From contig CBESNA010000003.1 of the NCBI GenBank assembly GCA_965530755.1, positions 1 to 64,000 on the forward strand: a stretch of DNA of 64,000 bases. Direction: 5' to 3'. The DNA comes from SZUA-35 sp965530755. Its GTDB lineage: Bacteria > Actinomycetota > Acidimicrobiia > Acidimicrobiales > SZUA-35. Numbering within the stretch: position 1 is the stretch's first letter; every line of letters begins with the position of its first letter. A program made the position numbers and the translations under genes. The notes beneath the pieces were generated by a model, which saw only the letters and a program-made list of their open reading frames with translations, did no database searches and had not been told where the DNA came from. Positions 7,825 through 16,396 of this stretch are shown piece by piece.

Positions 7825-8681
7825 GAGCCCACCTCGGCGAGCGACGCCCGCACCGCAGCGACCGGGTCGGCTGCTTCGCCAACCCAGGTCAGGCCGAGAT
7901 CCAACGAGGAGAGTCGATCGAGCTCCTCGACGGCGGCCGCGGATCGGTTGGCGATCAGGGTCACGGCGCGAGCGAGCGGATCAGAGATCGAGAGCCGGTC
8001 GACGATTGCCGTCGCCTCGTCGTATCCGGAATCGTCGAGGAGGTGTGGCATGCGGTTCACCACGAAACCGACCGGGTCGACCTGGGTCGTCTCGACAAGA
8101 CGCTCGAGCAGCTCCAGCGACTCGCTCACCGGAAGGGACTCAGATGTCGTGACGGTGACGACGCCGGTGATCGATGGGTCTCGGAGAAGGTCTGACACCC
8201 ATTGCGTCTGCTCGGCGAGAGGGCCGACGCTGACGACGTCCCGGAGCGTCTCCGGGGCGGCCAGCAACTCGATCACGTGACCGGTTGCCGGGGCGTCGAC
8301 GACCACAGCATCCCAGTGTCCCTCCCGCACCTCGTACGCGATCTTGCCGATGGTCAGGATCTCCCTGACACCAGGCGCCGCCGTGGCCACGTAGTCGAAG
8401 ATCCTGGCGATCGGGCCGAGACGAGAAGGCGGGATCGGGAACTTCAGGTAGATCTTGATGTACTCGTCGAGGGACTTCTCGGTGGTCAGTTCGAGCAGCT
8501 CGACCCCGACACGGTCCGATGCCGGCGCAGTGTGCAGCGCCGCCCGGAGACCCCCGTCGTTCGTTGCGTCGACCGCGAGCACTCGCTTACCGGCGGCAAC
8601 CGCATTCAAAGCCAGGGCGGCAGCGGTGGTCGAGCGACCCACTCCGCCTTTGCCGGCCACGATGGTCAGCGGTCGCAGCAC
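7821..8681 (-). CDS. ArsA/Get3-like ATPase, first of a pair, variant Walker A
   Basis: Second member of the paired ATPases, 286 residues and lying upstream in the operon. Its P-loop reads AGKGGVGRST: the signature lysine after the first glycine is kept, but the usual Walker A lysine before Ser/Thr is arginine. The VVDAPATGH segment is the switch II equivalent. It is followed by the canonical partner with an ATGA overlap and preceded by the DUF3107 gene with 40 bases between, making a three-gene operon. The arginine suggests altered or regulatory nucleotide binding, with catalysis perhaps concentrated in the partner (inference). Confidence 0.88.
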   Translation of the reverse strand: MLRPLTIVAGKGGVGRSTTAAALALNAVAAGKRVLAVDATNDGGLRAALHTAPASDRVGVELLELTTEKSLDEYIKIYLKFPIPPSRLGPIARIFDYVATAAPGVREILTIGKIAYEVREGHWDAVVVDAPATGHVIELLAAPETLRDVVSVGPLAEQTQWVSDLLRDPSITGVVTVTTSESLPVSESLELLERLVETTQVDPVGFVVNRMPHLLDDSGYDEATAIVDRLSISDPLARAVTLIANRSAAAVEELDRLSSLDLGLTWVGEAADPVAAVRASLAEVGS

Positions 8682-8721
8682 GAAAAAGGCCGATCGGCGG
8701 TCGGGTGAAGAAGCGGCCGGA

Positions 8722-8955
8722 TCAGGCGCCGAAGCCGATGCGGCGGGACGGGTCGCCTGCGCCGATTTCGACGAACGACACTCGACTTCCTGGAACGTTC
8801 AGCTCCTTGCCTCGCTTGTCCTCGAGGGTGAGGACTGGCGCCGAGCCGTCGAGTACTGCCTGCACCGTCTGCTTGAGTACAGCACGATCAGTCTCGTCAG
8901 GCATCTCGACTTCGATGATCTGGGGGCTGTCGGCGATGCCGATTCTGACGTCCAC
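8722..8955 (-). CDS. DUF3107 small protein
   Basis: A 77-residue cytoplasmic protein of the actinobacterial DUF3107 family (TB9.4/Rv3208A in M. tuberculosis). The start is GTG, supported by AGGAG a few bases upstream. The family pattern is visible: an initial VRIGIAD strand, a VEMPDET segment and a terminal RRIGFG motif. No function is established. It is placed directly ahead of the ArsA-like ATPase pair and so may belong to the same transcript. Confidence 0.85.
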   Translation of the reverse strand: MDVRIGIADSPQIIEVEMPDETDRAVLKQTVQAVLDGSAPVLTLEDKRGKELNVPGSRVSFVEIGAGDPSRRIGFGA

Positions 8956-9072
8956 GGTGACTCCTGGGTGATGGCTCGGCAGTCGAGCGGTTTTGATTCG
9001 AACGAGCCGAGTCGAGGGTAGCGACCGGCTCGGTGATGCGGCCGAGGCGGCAGCATGAGCAAGAGAGAGCGT

Positions 9073-10212
9073 TCAGATGACCTTGAGTTCCGATCGGTAG
9101 CGCCGCTTCGGTGCCAATTCGACATCGAGCTTCTCCGCCAGCATGGCGAAGACGGCGGCCGATTCGGTCTCGAGGTCGGCGGCGATGGGGTTCCCGGTGT
9201 CGGAGCCCTCGCGCAGATCGGACACGAGCGGAACCTGGCCGAGCAGCGGCACGTCGAGCTCGGCCGCGAGCTCGGCACCTCCGCCGGCCCCGAACAGTTC
9301 GTACTTCTTGCCATCGTCTCCGACGAACCAGCTCATGTTCTCGATGACACCGATGACGTTGATGTTGACCTTGTGCGCCATGTAGCCCGCACGCTGAGCC
9401 ACTCGTTGCGCAGCAGGCTGCGGTGTGGTGACCACGATCATCTCGCCGCGGGGCAAGAACTGCGCAACGGAAAGAGCGATGTCGCCCGTGCCTGGGGGGA
9501 GGTCGACCAGGAGGTAGTCCGGCTCGTCCCAGAAGACGTCTGTCAGGAACTGTTCGAGCGCCTTGTGGAGCATGGGGCCCCGCCAGATGACCGGCTGATC
9601 CTCCTCGACGAAAAATCCCATCGAGATGCAGCGGACGCCGTGGCGTTCCGGGGGCACGATCATCTCGTCGATGATGACCGGGTCTCGGTCGATACCGAGC
9701 ATGCGCGGGATCGAGAACCCCCATACATCGGCGTCGACGACGGCCACGGTCTTGCCTCGGGCTGCGAGTGCCACCGAGAGGTTGGTCGTGACCGAGCTCT
9801 TGCCGACCCCACCCTTGCCGGAGGCGACCAGGATCACACGAGTCTTGCTGTCGGCCTGAGCGAACGGGACGGAGCGACCCTCGGCGTGACCATGAGCCTG
9901 CGTCGATCCGGCGGTTGCGCCGGGGTCGCCGTGAAGCGATCGGCGAAGGGTCTCGCGCTGCTCGTCTGTCATGACACCGAACTCGATGCCGACCGTCTCG
10001 ACACCGTCGAGGGCGCTCACGGCCTCCGACACCCGGTTGTTGATCTCGGCGCGGAGCGGACAGCCGGCGATGGTGAGGTCGACGGCCACCGTGACCGCTG
10101 GCAAGGCAATGTCGACACGCCGCACCATGCCGAGGTCGACGATGCTGCGGTGCAGCTCGGGATCTTGGACGGGGCGGAGAGCCTCGATCACTTGCGCTTC
10201 GGTGATGGTCAC
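9073..10212 (-). CDS. mrp: Mrp/NBP35-type Fe-S cluster carrier ATPase
   Basis: ATP-binding scaffold/carrier that helps deliver Fe-S clusters to apoproteins. The 379 residues comprise an N-terminal MIP18/DUF59 domain (about 1-90), a linker, then the MinD-like P-loop domain with VASGKGGVGKSS and VVDADVWG. The CxxC pair used by many Mrp proteins is missing: the ENMSWF segment is followed by GDDG, as in mycobacterial Mrp. Start is GTG at 10212, preceded by AAGGAG. It is divergent from the SufR-like regulator and cysteine desulfurase, which fits an Fe-S role. Confidence 0.92.
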   Translation of the reverse strand: MTITEAQVIEALRPVQDPELHRSIVDLGMVRRVDIALPAVTVAVDLTIAGCPLRAEINNRVSEAVSALDGVETVGIEFGVMTDEQRETLRRSLHGDPGATAGSTQAHGHAEGRSVPFAQADSKTRVILVASGKGGVGKSSVTTNLSVALAARGKTVAVVDADVWGFSIPRMLGIDRDPVIIDEMIVPPERHGVRCISMGFFVEEDQPVIWRGPMLHKALEQFLTDVFWDEPDYLLVDLPPGTGDIALSVAQFLPRGEMIVVTTPQPAAQRVAQRAGYMAHKVNINVIGVIENMSWFVGDDGKKYELFGAGGGAELAAELDVPLLGQVPLVSDLREGSDTGNPIAADLETESAAVFAMLAEKLDVELAPKRRYRSELKVI

Positions 10213-10253
10213 ACGTCTCCTTGAGGGGTTCTGCCGGGATTCCGGCCGTGCCG

Positions 10254-10259
10254 TAGACT
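10254..10259 (+). promoter_or_regulatory. Candidate -10 box, leaderless start of sufR-like gene
   Basis: TAGACT matches the actinobacterial TANNNT -10 consensus and ends six bases before the ATG at 10266, with no ribosome-binding site between. This predicts a leaderless mRNA. No CAAC-N6-GTTG SufR-type operator was seen in the 53-base divergent gap. Confidence 0.5.
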
Positions 10260-10265
10260 ACCGAG

Positions 10266-11021
10266 ATGCCACAACCGGGCCTCAACCGCGTCGACGCAAC
10301 GCCGCCAACACGCCGCAACCTGAGCCCGACCGAGTTCGCCAACACGGTCAATGCAATCACATCGGCCTTCGGAGACCCAACACGACGCGACATCTATCTC
10401 CTGCTCCACGAGCGCCAGGACGGACTCACTGCGTCCGAGGTCGCCGATGCCACCGGCCTCCACAGCAACGTGGCCCGCCATCATCTCGACAAGCTCATGG
10501 GTGGCGGCTACATCGATGTCAGCCAACGCCCGTCTGCGAAGGCGGGCCGACCGGCAAAGGTGTATCGGGCGGCCCATGAAGGGCTTCGTCTCGAGTTCGA
10601 CGTCGGCCACGACGACATCCTCGTGACGCTGCTAGGCAAGGCTCTCTCGCGCCTCCCCGAAGCCGAGGCTGCAGCCCTGGCGGAGGAAGTGGGTGAGGAG
10701 TTCGGCAGACAGATGGCCGGCAGCATGCACACCGACAACACGTCGCAGCGTTCGTTCCGGTCGGCACTCCACGTCGTCGCCGATGCCCTCTCGTCTCATG
10801 GCTTCGCCGCCCACGCCGAGCGGCACGACGGCGAACTGCGGATCGTGTCCGGTCACTGCCCCTTCGGCGACGTGGCGATCGAGCACCCCGTGATCTGCGC
10901 CGTCGACCGCGGAATGGTCAAGGGGATGCTGGCCTCGATCTACGGCGAGACCGAAGTCGAGCTGATCGGATCCGTGGCCAGAGGCGATGAAGCCTGCGTC
11001 ACCGACGTCCTCAGCAGCTGA
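10266..11021 (+). CDS. sufR: SufR-like iron-sulfur HTH regulator
   Basis: A 251-residue winged-helix regulator with an N-terminal HTH (about residues 25-100, including TASEVADATGLHSNVARHH) and a C-terminal cluster-binding region. Three cysteines are placed as in SufR: C198, C211 (Cx12C) and C244 near the end. SufR senses Fe-S status and controls Fe-S assembly genes. The 3' end overlaps the cysteine desulfurase gene by 35 bases, so the two are coupled. The full SUF operon that SufR usually heads is not present, so the orthology is good but the target set is uncertain. Confidence 0.85.
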   Translation: MPQPGLNRVDATPPTRRNLSPTEFANTVNAITSAFGDPTRRDIYLLLHERQDGLTASEVADATGLHSNVARHHLDKLMGGGYIDVSQRPSAKAGRPAKVYRAAHEGLRLEFDVGHDDILVTLLGKALSRLPEAEAAALAEEVGEEFGRQMAGSMHTDNTSQRSFRSALHVVADALSSHGFAAHAERHDGELRIVSGHCPFGDVAIEHPVICAVDRGMVKGMLASIYGETEVELIGSVARGDEACVTDVLSS

Positions 11022-12168
11022 GTCCTTGACCCGCCACTACTTCGACACTGCGTCGACATCGCTGCTCCGCCCGCTCGCCCGACTGGCCATGCAGCACTCG
11101 CTCGAGCTCCCGTCCGCTGACCCCGGCCGCCTCCACACCGAGGGTCTGACCGTCCGCGATCAACTGGAACTGGCTCGTGAGTCCGTTGCCGACTTCCTCG
11201 GAGCGCAGCCGCACGAGACCGTGTTCACCTCGTCTGCGACCGAGGCGATCGCGTCGGTGATCTGGGGTCAGACGACCTCGTCGCCAGGTTCGGTGATCGT
11301 GTCGGCAGCGGAGCACTCCTCCGTTCGCCTCGCCGCGGAGAGGACCGGTCGGTCCGTCTTGGTTCCCATCGATCGGACCGGCCGAGTCGATCCGGAGGAC
11401 GTGGCGGCAGCAATCGACGGTGAACTTCGAGCGGGCCGGAACGTCAGTCTTGCGTGCTGCCAGTTGGGGAACCACGACGTCGGCACGATCCAGCCCGTCG
11501 CAGCGATCGCTCTGGCGTGTCGCGCCCGAGGTGTCCCGTTGCTGGTCGACGCAGCCCAGGCCGCAGGCCACGTCACCTTCGAGTTCGATGCCGGCGATGC
11601 GACCTTCGCCGCCATCTCCGGCCACAAGCTGGGAGGCCCGGCGGGAAGCGGCGCGTTGCTGGTGAGGCAAGGGGCCCGGATCGAGCCGCTGCTCGTCGGC
11701 GGAGCACAGGAGCGGGCCCGCCGCGCTGGACTCGAGAACACCGTGTCGGCCGTCGGTCTCGGTGCTGCCTGCGCCGAACTCAGCGACACGATCTCGGCCG
11801 AGGCCACGGCGGCACGAGACGCCACCGGCCGCCTTCGCGACATGTTCGAGACGATCGACGGTGTCGAGGTCTTCGGTCCATCTGATCCGGATCAGCGGCT
11901 TCCGCACCTCGTGTGTGTCGGCCTGGCCGACATCGAGCCGCAGGAGATCGTGCTCGAACTGGACCGAGCCGGCATCGCCGCTCACGCCGGCTCCGCCTGC
12001 ACATCGGGAGCGTTCGAGCCCTCCCCGGTCCTGGCGGCCATGGGTGTCGACGACGCTTGCTCGCTTCGCCTCTCGGTGGGGTGGCACACGAGCGACGATG
12101 ACGTCGACGCGGCCGTTGCGGCTGTGCCTGACAGCATCAAGCGCCTTCGCTCGCCGTCGTCTGCCTGA
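10987..12168 (+). CDS. Cysteine desulfurase (NifS/IscS family)
   Basis: PLP-dependent enzyme that removes sulfur from cysteine as an enzyme persulfide for Fe-S clusters or tRNA thiolation. Seen: SSATEA near the phosphate-binding turn, VDAAQAAGH, the PLP-lysine motif SGHKLGGPAGSG, and the catalytic cysteine loop GSACTSGAFEPSPVL, placing it in the class I (IscS/NifS) type. The ATG at 10987 gives 393 residues but lies inside sufR; a TTG at 11026 would start 13 codons later, nearer the family N-terminus RHYFDTAST. No IscU-like scaffold or mnmA follows. Co-expression with SufR suggests housekeeping Fe-S supply. Confidence 0.92.
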   Translation: MKPASPTSSAAESLTRHYFDTASTSLLRPLARLAMQHSLELPSADPGRLHTEGLTVRDQLELARESVADFLGAQPHETVFTSSATEAIASVIWGQTTSSPGSVIVSAAEHSSVRLAAERTGRSVLVPIDRTGRVDPEDVAAAIDGELRAGRNVSLACCQLGNHDVGTIQPVAAIALACRARGVPLLVDAAQAAGHVTFEFDAGDATFAAISGHKLGGPAGSGALLVRQGARIEPLLVGGAQERARRAGLENTVSAVGLGAACAELSDTISAEATAARDATGRLRDMFETIDGVEVFGPSDPDQRLPHLVCVGLADIEPQEIVLELDRAGIAAHAGSACTSGAFEPSPVLAAMGVDDACSLRLSVGWHTSDDDVDAAVAAVPDSIKRLRSPSSA

Positions 12169-12277
12169 TCCGCCCGTCCTGATTTGCGCGGTCCTGATCA
12201 GCGCATGGCCTTTTCATTGAGCGTGGTCGCACACTACGGTCCGTGGTCCCGTCGATCGACACCCGAATCGAGACTTC

Positions 12278-13897
12278 ATGCGTTCCCGTTCCCGGCTGAT
12301 CCTGGCCGTCATCGCTCTCCTCGCCACCCTGCTGGTACCGACGCCGGCCCCCGTCGGTGCCGAAGAAGATATCTACGCGTTCCCCAATCCAGAAGAGTTC
12401 GTGACGCAGCAGTACCAGGATTTCCTCGCCCGGAACCCCGACGCCGGAGGGCTGGCATTCTGGGCGCAACGTCTGCGCTCCGGCGTGAACCCGAGCGATC
12501 TCGTGCAACAACTGGTGGCGGCGCCCGAGTTCGGCGAGACCGTTGCCCCCGTGGTCCGGTTGTACAAGGCTCACTTCCGACGATCACCCGATTTTGACGG
12601 GCTGCAGTTCTGGTCCGGCCGATTCCGCAACGGGCTCAGCCTCAACGACATCAGCGCCGAGTTCGCTCGGTCGGGCGAGTTCGTTCGGACCTACGGCTCA
12701 CTTTCGGACGGCGAATTCGTCGATCTCGTCTATCGGAACGTCCTCGGCAGACGAGCGGACGGCGGTGGCCGGGCCTACTGGCTCGACCGTCTCGCCGGAG
12801 GTTTCTCGCGTGGCGCAATGATGGTTGCGTTCTCCGAATCGCCGGAGAACGTCGCCGCCACGAACGGCGAGGTGCGGGCGACGATGCTCTACCTCGGAAT
12901 GTTGCGTCGAGCACCTGAGAACAGCGGGCTCGCCTTCTGGGCCGACTTCATCGATCAAGGGAAACCGTACGGCAACGCGATTGCCGGGTTCCTCGTTTCT
13001 GACGAGTACACCAGGCGAATCGCGAAGCTTTTCCCGGAGACCGTTCCGCTCACTGGCGAGGCGTCTCGGACGGTGCTGACCAGGCCGGCATTGGTCCTCA
13101 AGATCGACAACCATCCGCGAGCCAGACCACAGGCCGGAATCAACCAGGCCGACATCGTGTGGGAGGAGCTGGTCGAAGGGTCGATCACTCGATTGGCTGC
13201 GGTCTTCCACGAGCAGACTCCCGTCAGGATCGGACCGGTCCGGTCCGCCCGCACTGGTGACATCCCGCTCGTGTCACAACTCAACACTCCGCTGTTCGGC
13301 GCATCCGGGGCGAATCGTGGTGTGCTGGCCGCGCTGGCCTCGGCGCCCGTGGTGAACGTCAACGCGCTCGTCGCGGACGGCTACTACCGGGACACCAACA
13401 GGCGAGCCCCGCACAACCTGTATACCCGTCCGACCACGCTGTGGACCTACGGCCAGGGCGTGGCGGGGACCCCACCGCAGCTTCTGCGCTATCGAGCCGT
13501 CGGCGCTGCAGCGAGCGGACGCCAGGCACCCGGGGTCGACATCGACTGGGGGAACACCGATGTCAGCTATCGCTGGAACGGCGTCGGGTGGGTGCGCACA
13601 CAGAACGGAACGCTCCATGTCGACGATGCCGGCCTTGCGGTGGCGCCGCCGAACGTGATCGTGCAGATCACGCCGTACGGGGTGAGCGGTGCCGACGCCG
13701 AGTCACCCGAAGCACTCACGGTGGGGTCGGGTGACGCGTACATCTACACCGGAGGAAACGTCATCGAAGGTACGTGGAGTCGATCCAAGGCAACCGACCG
13801 CATCGTCTACCGCGACGGTCGAGGGGCCGAAGTGTTGTTGGCACCAGGTCGTACGTGGATCGCCATTGCCCCTCCCGGCACCGTCACCCCCCGCTGA
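12278..13897 (+). CDS. Secreted DUF4214-DUF3048 fusion protein
   Basis: A 539-residue exported protein. Residues 1-28 form a signal peptide (basic start, hydrophobic core, cleavage near VGA). Residues about 35-260 hold four DUF4214-like repeats, each with a QYQDFLARNPD/YRNVLGRRAD-type motif and a following glycine-rich FW(A/S)xRLRxG turn. Residues about 270-535 are DUF3048 (YerB-like), with VLKIDNHPRARPQAGINQADIV and RIGPVRSARTGDIPL. DUF4214 occurs in bacterial surface and S-layer-associated proteins; DUF3048 is a lipoprotein-type domain of unknown function. There is no lipobox, so it is probably secreted or loosely wall-bound. Transcription ends at the large hairpin. Confidence 0.88.
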   Translation: MRSRSRLILAVIALLATLLVPTPAPVGAEEDIYAFPNPEEFVTQQYQDFLARNPDAGGLAFWAQRLRSGVNPSDLVQQLVAAPEFGETVAPVVRLYKAHFRRSPDFDGLQFWSGRFRNGLSLNDISAEFARSGEFVRTYGSLSDGEFVDLVYRNVLGRRADGGGRAYWLDRLAGGFSRGAMMVAFSESPENVAATNGEVRATMLYLGMLRRAPENSGLAFWADFIDQGKPYGNAIAGFLVSDEYTRRIAKLFPETVPLTGEASRTVLTRPALVLKIDNHPRARPQAGINQADIVWEELVEGSITRLAAVFHEQTPVRIGPVRSARTGDIPLVSQLNTPLFGASGANRGVLAALASAPVVNVNALVADGYYRDTNRRAPHNLYTRPTTLWTYGQGVAGTPPQLLRYRAVGAAASGRQAPGVDIDWGNTDVSYRWNGVGWVRTQNGTLHVDDAGLAVAPPNVIVQITPYGVSGADAESPEALTVGSGDAYIYTGGNVIEGTWSRSKATDRIVYRDGRGAEVLLAPGRTWIAIAPPGTVTPR

Positions 13898-13984
13898 CCA
13901 ACCCGAGGCTATGACCCCTGATTTTGTGGGGCCCAAACCCGAGGTTTGGGGCCCCCATTCCCGGGGGTCATAGCCTCGGGTTGG
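13898..13984. terminator. Large nested hairpin between convergent genes
   Basis: The 21-base arms at 13898-13918 and 13964-13984 are perfectly complementary (CCAACCCGAGGCTATGACCCC and its complement, with one extra paired T/G edge not counted). Inside, GGGGCCCAAACC and GGTTTGGGGCCCC form a second stem with one bulge around a CGA loop. The element begins on the first base after the DUF3048 stop codon and would fold in either direction, so it can terminate both convergent transcripts. It has no T-tract. Its size and perfection exceed ordinary terminators; it could instead be a small palindromic repeat element. Confidence 0.7.
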
Positions 13985-14004
13985 TTGGGGCCTGAGCTGT
14001 TGCC

Positions 14005-14079
14005 GTGTTGATGGCGACCGTGTTGATGGCGACCGTGTTGATGGCGACCGTGTTGATGGCGACCGTGTTGATGGCGACC
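14005..14079. repeat. 15-bp tandem repeat, five identical copies
   Basis: Five perfect head-to-tail copies of GTGTTGATGGCGACC. The array sits between the large hairpin and the 3' end of the monooxygenase gene, just beyond that gene's stop codon. The period is a multiple of three and the unit lacks stop codons in some frames, but it is outside any recognised gene. No spacers are present, so this is a minisatellite, not CRISPR. Confidence 0.95.
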
Positions 14080-14104
14080 GGCGGCCGTGTTCGAGGTGGC
14101 AGGG

Positions 14105-15184
14105 TCAGACGGCAACGGGGTGAGGGGTGAACTCGAGACGACCGTGGTCGATCTCGGGCAGCACGTAACGAGCGAACAGGTCGCACTCCGCCGCGTGCGG
14201 ATAGCCGGACAGGATGAAGGCATCCAGTCCTGCGGCCTCGAGCTCGCGGATCTTGGCCAGCACCTGGTCCGGATCTCCGACGATCGCAGCGCCGGCACCG
14301 GAGCGAGCGCGCCCCACGCCGGTCCACAGGTGCCGATCGGCGTACCCCTCGTCGTCGGCTCCTTCCCGAAGCTCTGCCTGACGGGCGACACCGGCCGATG
14401 CCGAGTCGAGCGACCGCTGACGAATCGCCGTGCCCTCATCGTCGTCGAGCTTCGAGAGGAGGCGCCGCGCCGCAGCCCGGGCTTCGTCCTCGGTCTCGCG
14501 CACGATGACGTGACTCCGCCATCCGTACTTGAGTGAGCGGCCCTTGGCTGCTGCGCGAGCATCCATGTCGTCCTTGACTTCGAGCACCTTGTTCGTGACG
14601 TCCGGCCACATGAGGAAGACATCAGCACCGGCAGCCGCACACTCGCGGGCCGCAGGCGACAGACCTCCGAAGTAGAAGAGCGGGCTCTTGCCGGACACGG
14701 TCCGGATGCGAGGCGCCTCGATCGTCAGGTTGATGAAATCGCCATGGAAATCCACAGAACGACCATCGAGCAGTTCGCGGAGGCAGTACATGATCTCGGT
14801 GCTGCGCCGGTAGCGCGGCTCGCTGTCGAGCGTCTCGCCCGGGATGTCGCTCGAGATGATGTTGATCGTGAGCCGCCCGCCGAGCATCTGGTCGAGGCTC
14901 GCCATCTGACGAGCGATCTGCGGCACGACGAGCTCGCCGCACCGGATCGCCAGCAGCATCCGAATGTCTTTCGTGATCGGCGCCAGACCGGCGGCGAACG
15001 TCGTGTTGTCGATGCCGAGCGCATATCCGGACGGGAGCAGCACGTTGTCGAACCCATAACGCTCGGCCGTGAGCACGATGTTGCGACAGTGTTCGAAGGT
15101 GCTGAGCAACGACGGGTCCGGCTGACCGAGGAACTCGTAGTCGTCGTCGCAGAGTGCGCTGAACCAGGACATTTCGGTGGTCAT
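14105..15184 (-). CDS. LLM-class flavin-dependent monooxygenase (SsuD-like)
   Basis: FMN-dependent luciferase-like TIM-barrel enzyme, 359 residues, closest in look to alkanesulfonate monooxygenase SsuD: an early MSWFSALCDDDYEF region, LAIRCGELVVPQIARQMASLDQMLGGRLTINIISS in the core, YRRSTEIMYCLRELL, and a late VGDPDQVLAKIRELEAAGLD motif with ILSGYPH. Such enzymes use reduced FMN from a separate reductase and O2. No sulfonate ABC transporter or flavin reductase is adjacent, so the substrate is open. It follows the Gfo/Idh/MocA gene by 49 bases on the same strand and both are likely controlled by the divergent LysR protein. Confidence 0.9.
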   Translation of the reverse strand: MTTEMSWFSALCDDDYEFLGQPDPSLLSTFEHCRNIVLTAERYGFDNVLLPSGYALGIDNTTFAAGLAPITKDIRMLLAIRCGELVVPQIARQMASLDQMLGGRLTINIISSDIPGETLDSEPRYRRSTEIMYCLRELLDGRSVDFHGDFINLTIEAPRIRTVSGKSPLFYFGGLSPAARECAAAGADVFLMWPDVTNKVLEVKDDMDARAAAKGRSLKYGWRSHVIVRETEDEARAAARRLLSKLDDDEGTAIRQRSLDSASAGVARQAELREGADDEGYADRHLWTGVGRARSGAGAAIVGDPDQVLAKIRELEAAGLDAFILSGYPHAAECDLFARYVLPEIDHGRLEFTPHPVAV

Positions 15185-15233
15185 CTGTCGAGACCTGCCT
15201 TCCTCGTAGTGATTGTGAGTGTGATCGTGATGG

Positions 15234-16355
15234 TCATGACGTCATTCCGATGAGCTCTTCGAGTAGCACCGGACGTCCTTCGGTGATGCTCTTGTGGGCA
15301 GCAGCGCCGACGGCCACGGACCAGAGGCCGTCCTCGAGGGTCACCTCGACCTCCTGCTCGCCTCGGATCGCAGCCAGGAACCGAACGTGCTCGACGAAAC
15401 TCGAACCGTGGTGGAGACCCTCGTGGGCGATCGAGGCGTCATCGATCTTCTCGATCTCGACCGACCCGATCCAATGCTCGCCGCGGCGGCCACGACGGAT
15501 CACGCTTTCGGGAAGGAGCGCCTCCACCTTGCCCTTCGGACCGACCGCACTCACCTCTTCCTGGTTGAACGTGGCGTCAGCGAACATGCACAGATCGAGC
15601 ATCGCACGCTGCCCACCTGCGTATTCGACGATGACGAACGCGTTGTCGAGAATGTCGGGCTTCTTCCCGTCGTATGCCTCATCGAGGTGGTTGACGTCCT
15701 GATTGCCGGACGCCGACACACGGACGGGCCGTTCGCCGATGATGAGGCTCATGAGGTCGAAGAAGTGACAGCACTTCTCGACCAGCGTGCCCCCGGTGTT
15801 CGCGCTGAACCGATTCCAGTCGTTCACCTTCACCAGGAACGGGAAGCGGTGCTCCCGGATGGCGACCATCTGGGGTCGGCCGATGGACCCGGTCGCCACC
15901 TCGTCGATCAGGGCGGCAACAGCGGGCATGTACCGATACTCGAGGCCGACCCAGATCTTGCGGTCCGGGTTCACCTCGGAAGTCGACGCCGCCAGATCGA
16001 TCGCACGGCGGCACTCGTCGACGGTGATGCACATCGGCTTCTCGATGAGCACATGCAGGCCGGAGGCGAAGATGTCGGCCAGAAGATCGATGTGGGTGAA
16101 GTTCGGGCTGGCGAGGACGACCGCGTCACACAGTCCGCTCGACAGCAGCTCGCGATGGTCGCTGAAGGTCGCGATGGGCTCCGCGCCCGCCGCAGCCTCG
16201 ACAGCTGCGTCGAGCGAGGGCTGGTGGGGATCGGCGGCGGCGGTGACGATGGCCCCGTCGACGTGGTTGATGTTCTGGATGTGCTCGATGCCCATCATCC
16301 CCGAACCAATGATGCCATAGCGGATGGGGCCTGGGTCAGGCACTGCGTTCGTCAT
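15234..16355 (-). CDS. Gfo/Idh/MocA-family oxidoreductase
   Basis: NAD(P)-dependent sugar or inositol-type dehydrogenase, 373 residues. The N-terminal Rossmann motif is YGIIGSGMMGIEH, the LIEKPMCITVDEC segment contains the conserved EKP lysine, and the GLEYRYMPA and VEKCCHFFDLM stretches belong to the C-terminal substrate domain. The ATG at 16355 is used; the upstream open frame has no homology features. First gene of the pair with the SsuD-like enzyme, divergent from the LysR gene across 72 bases that carry a LysR box. The substrate cannot be deduced. Confidence 0.92.
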   Translation of the reverse strand: MTNAVPDPGPIRYGIIGSGMMGIEHIQNINHVDGAIVTAAADPHQPSLDAAVEAAAGAEPIATFSDHRELLSSGLCDAVVLASPNFTHIDLLADIFASGLHVLIEKPMCITVDECRRAIDLAASTSEVNPDRKIWVGLEYRYMPAVAALIDEVATGSIGRPQMVAIREHRFPFLVKVNDWNRFSANTGGTLVEKCCHFFDLMSLIIGERPVRVSASGNQDVNHLDEAYDGKKPDILDNAFVIVEYAGGQRAMLDLCMFADATFNQEEVSAVGPKGKVEALLPESVIRRGRRGEHWIGSVEIEKIDDASIAHEGLHHGSSFVEHVRFLAAIRGEQEVEVTLEDGLWSVAVGAAAHKSITEGRPVLLEELIGMTS

Positions 16356-16396
16356 AGACCCATCATTCCAGCAACTTCTTGACGAACAGGGAACAG

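Noticed and set aside
12164..12198. Three CCTGAT hexamers 14-15 bases apart after the cysteine desulfurase
   Set aside because: Suggestive of the 15-bp repeat theme, but the sequence between them is not conserved, so it is not called as a repeat.
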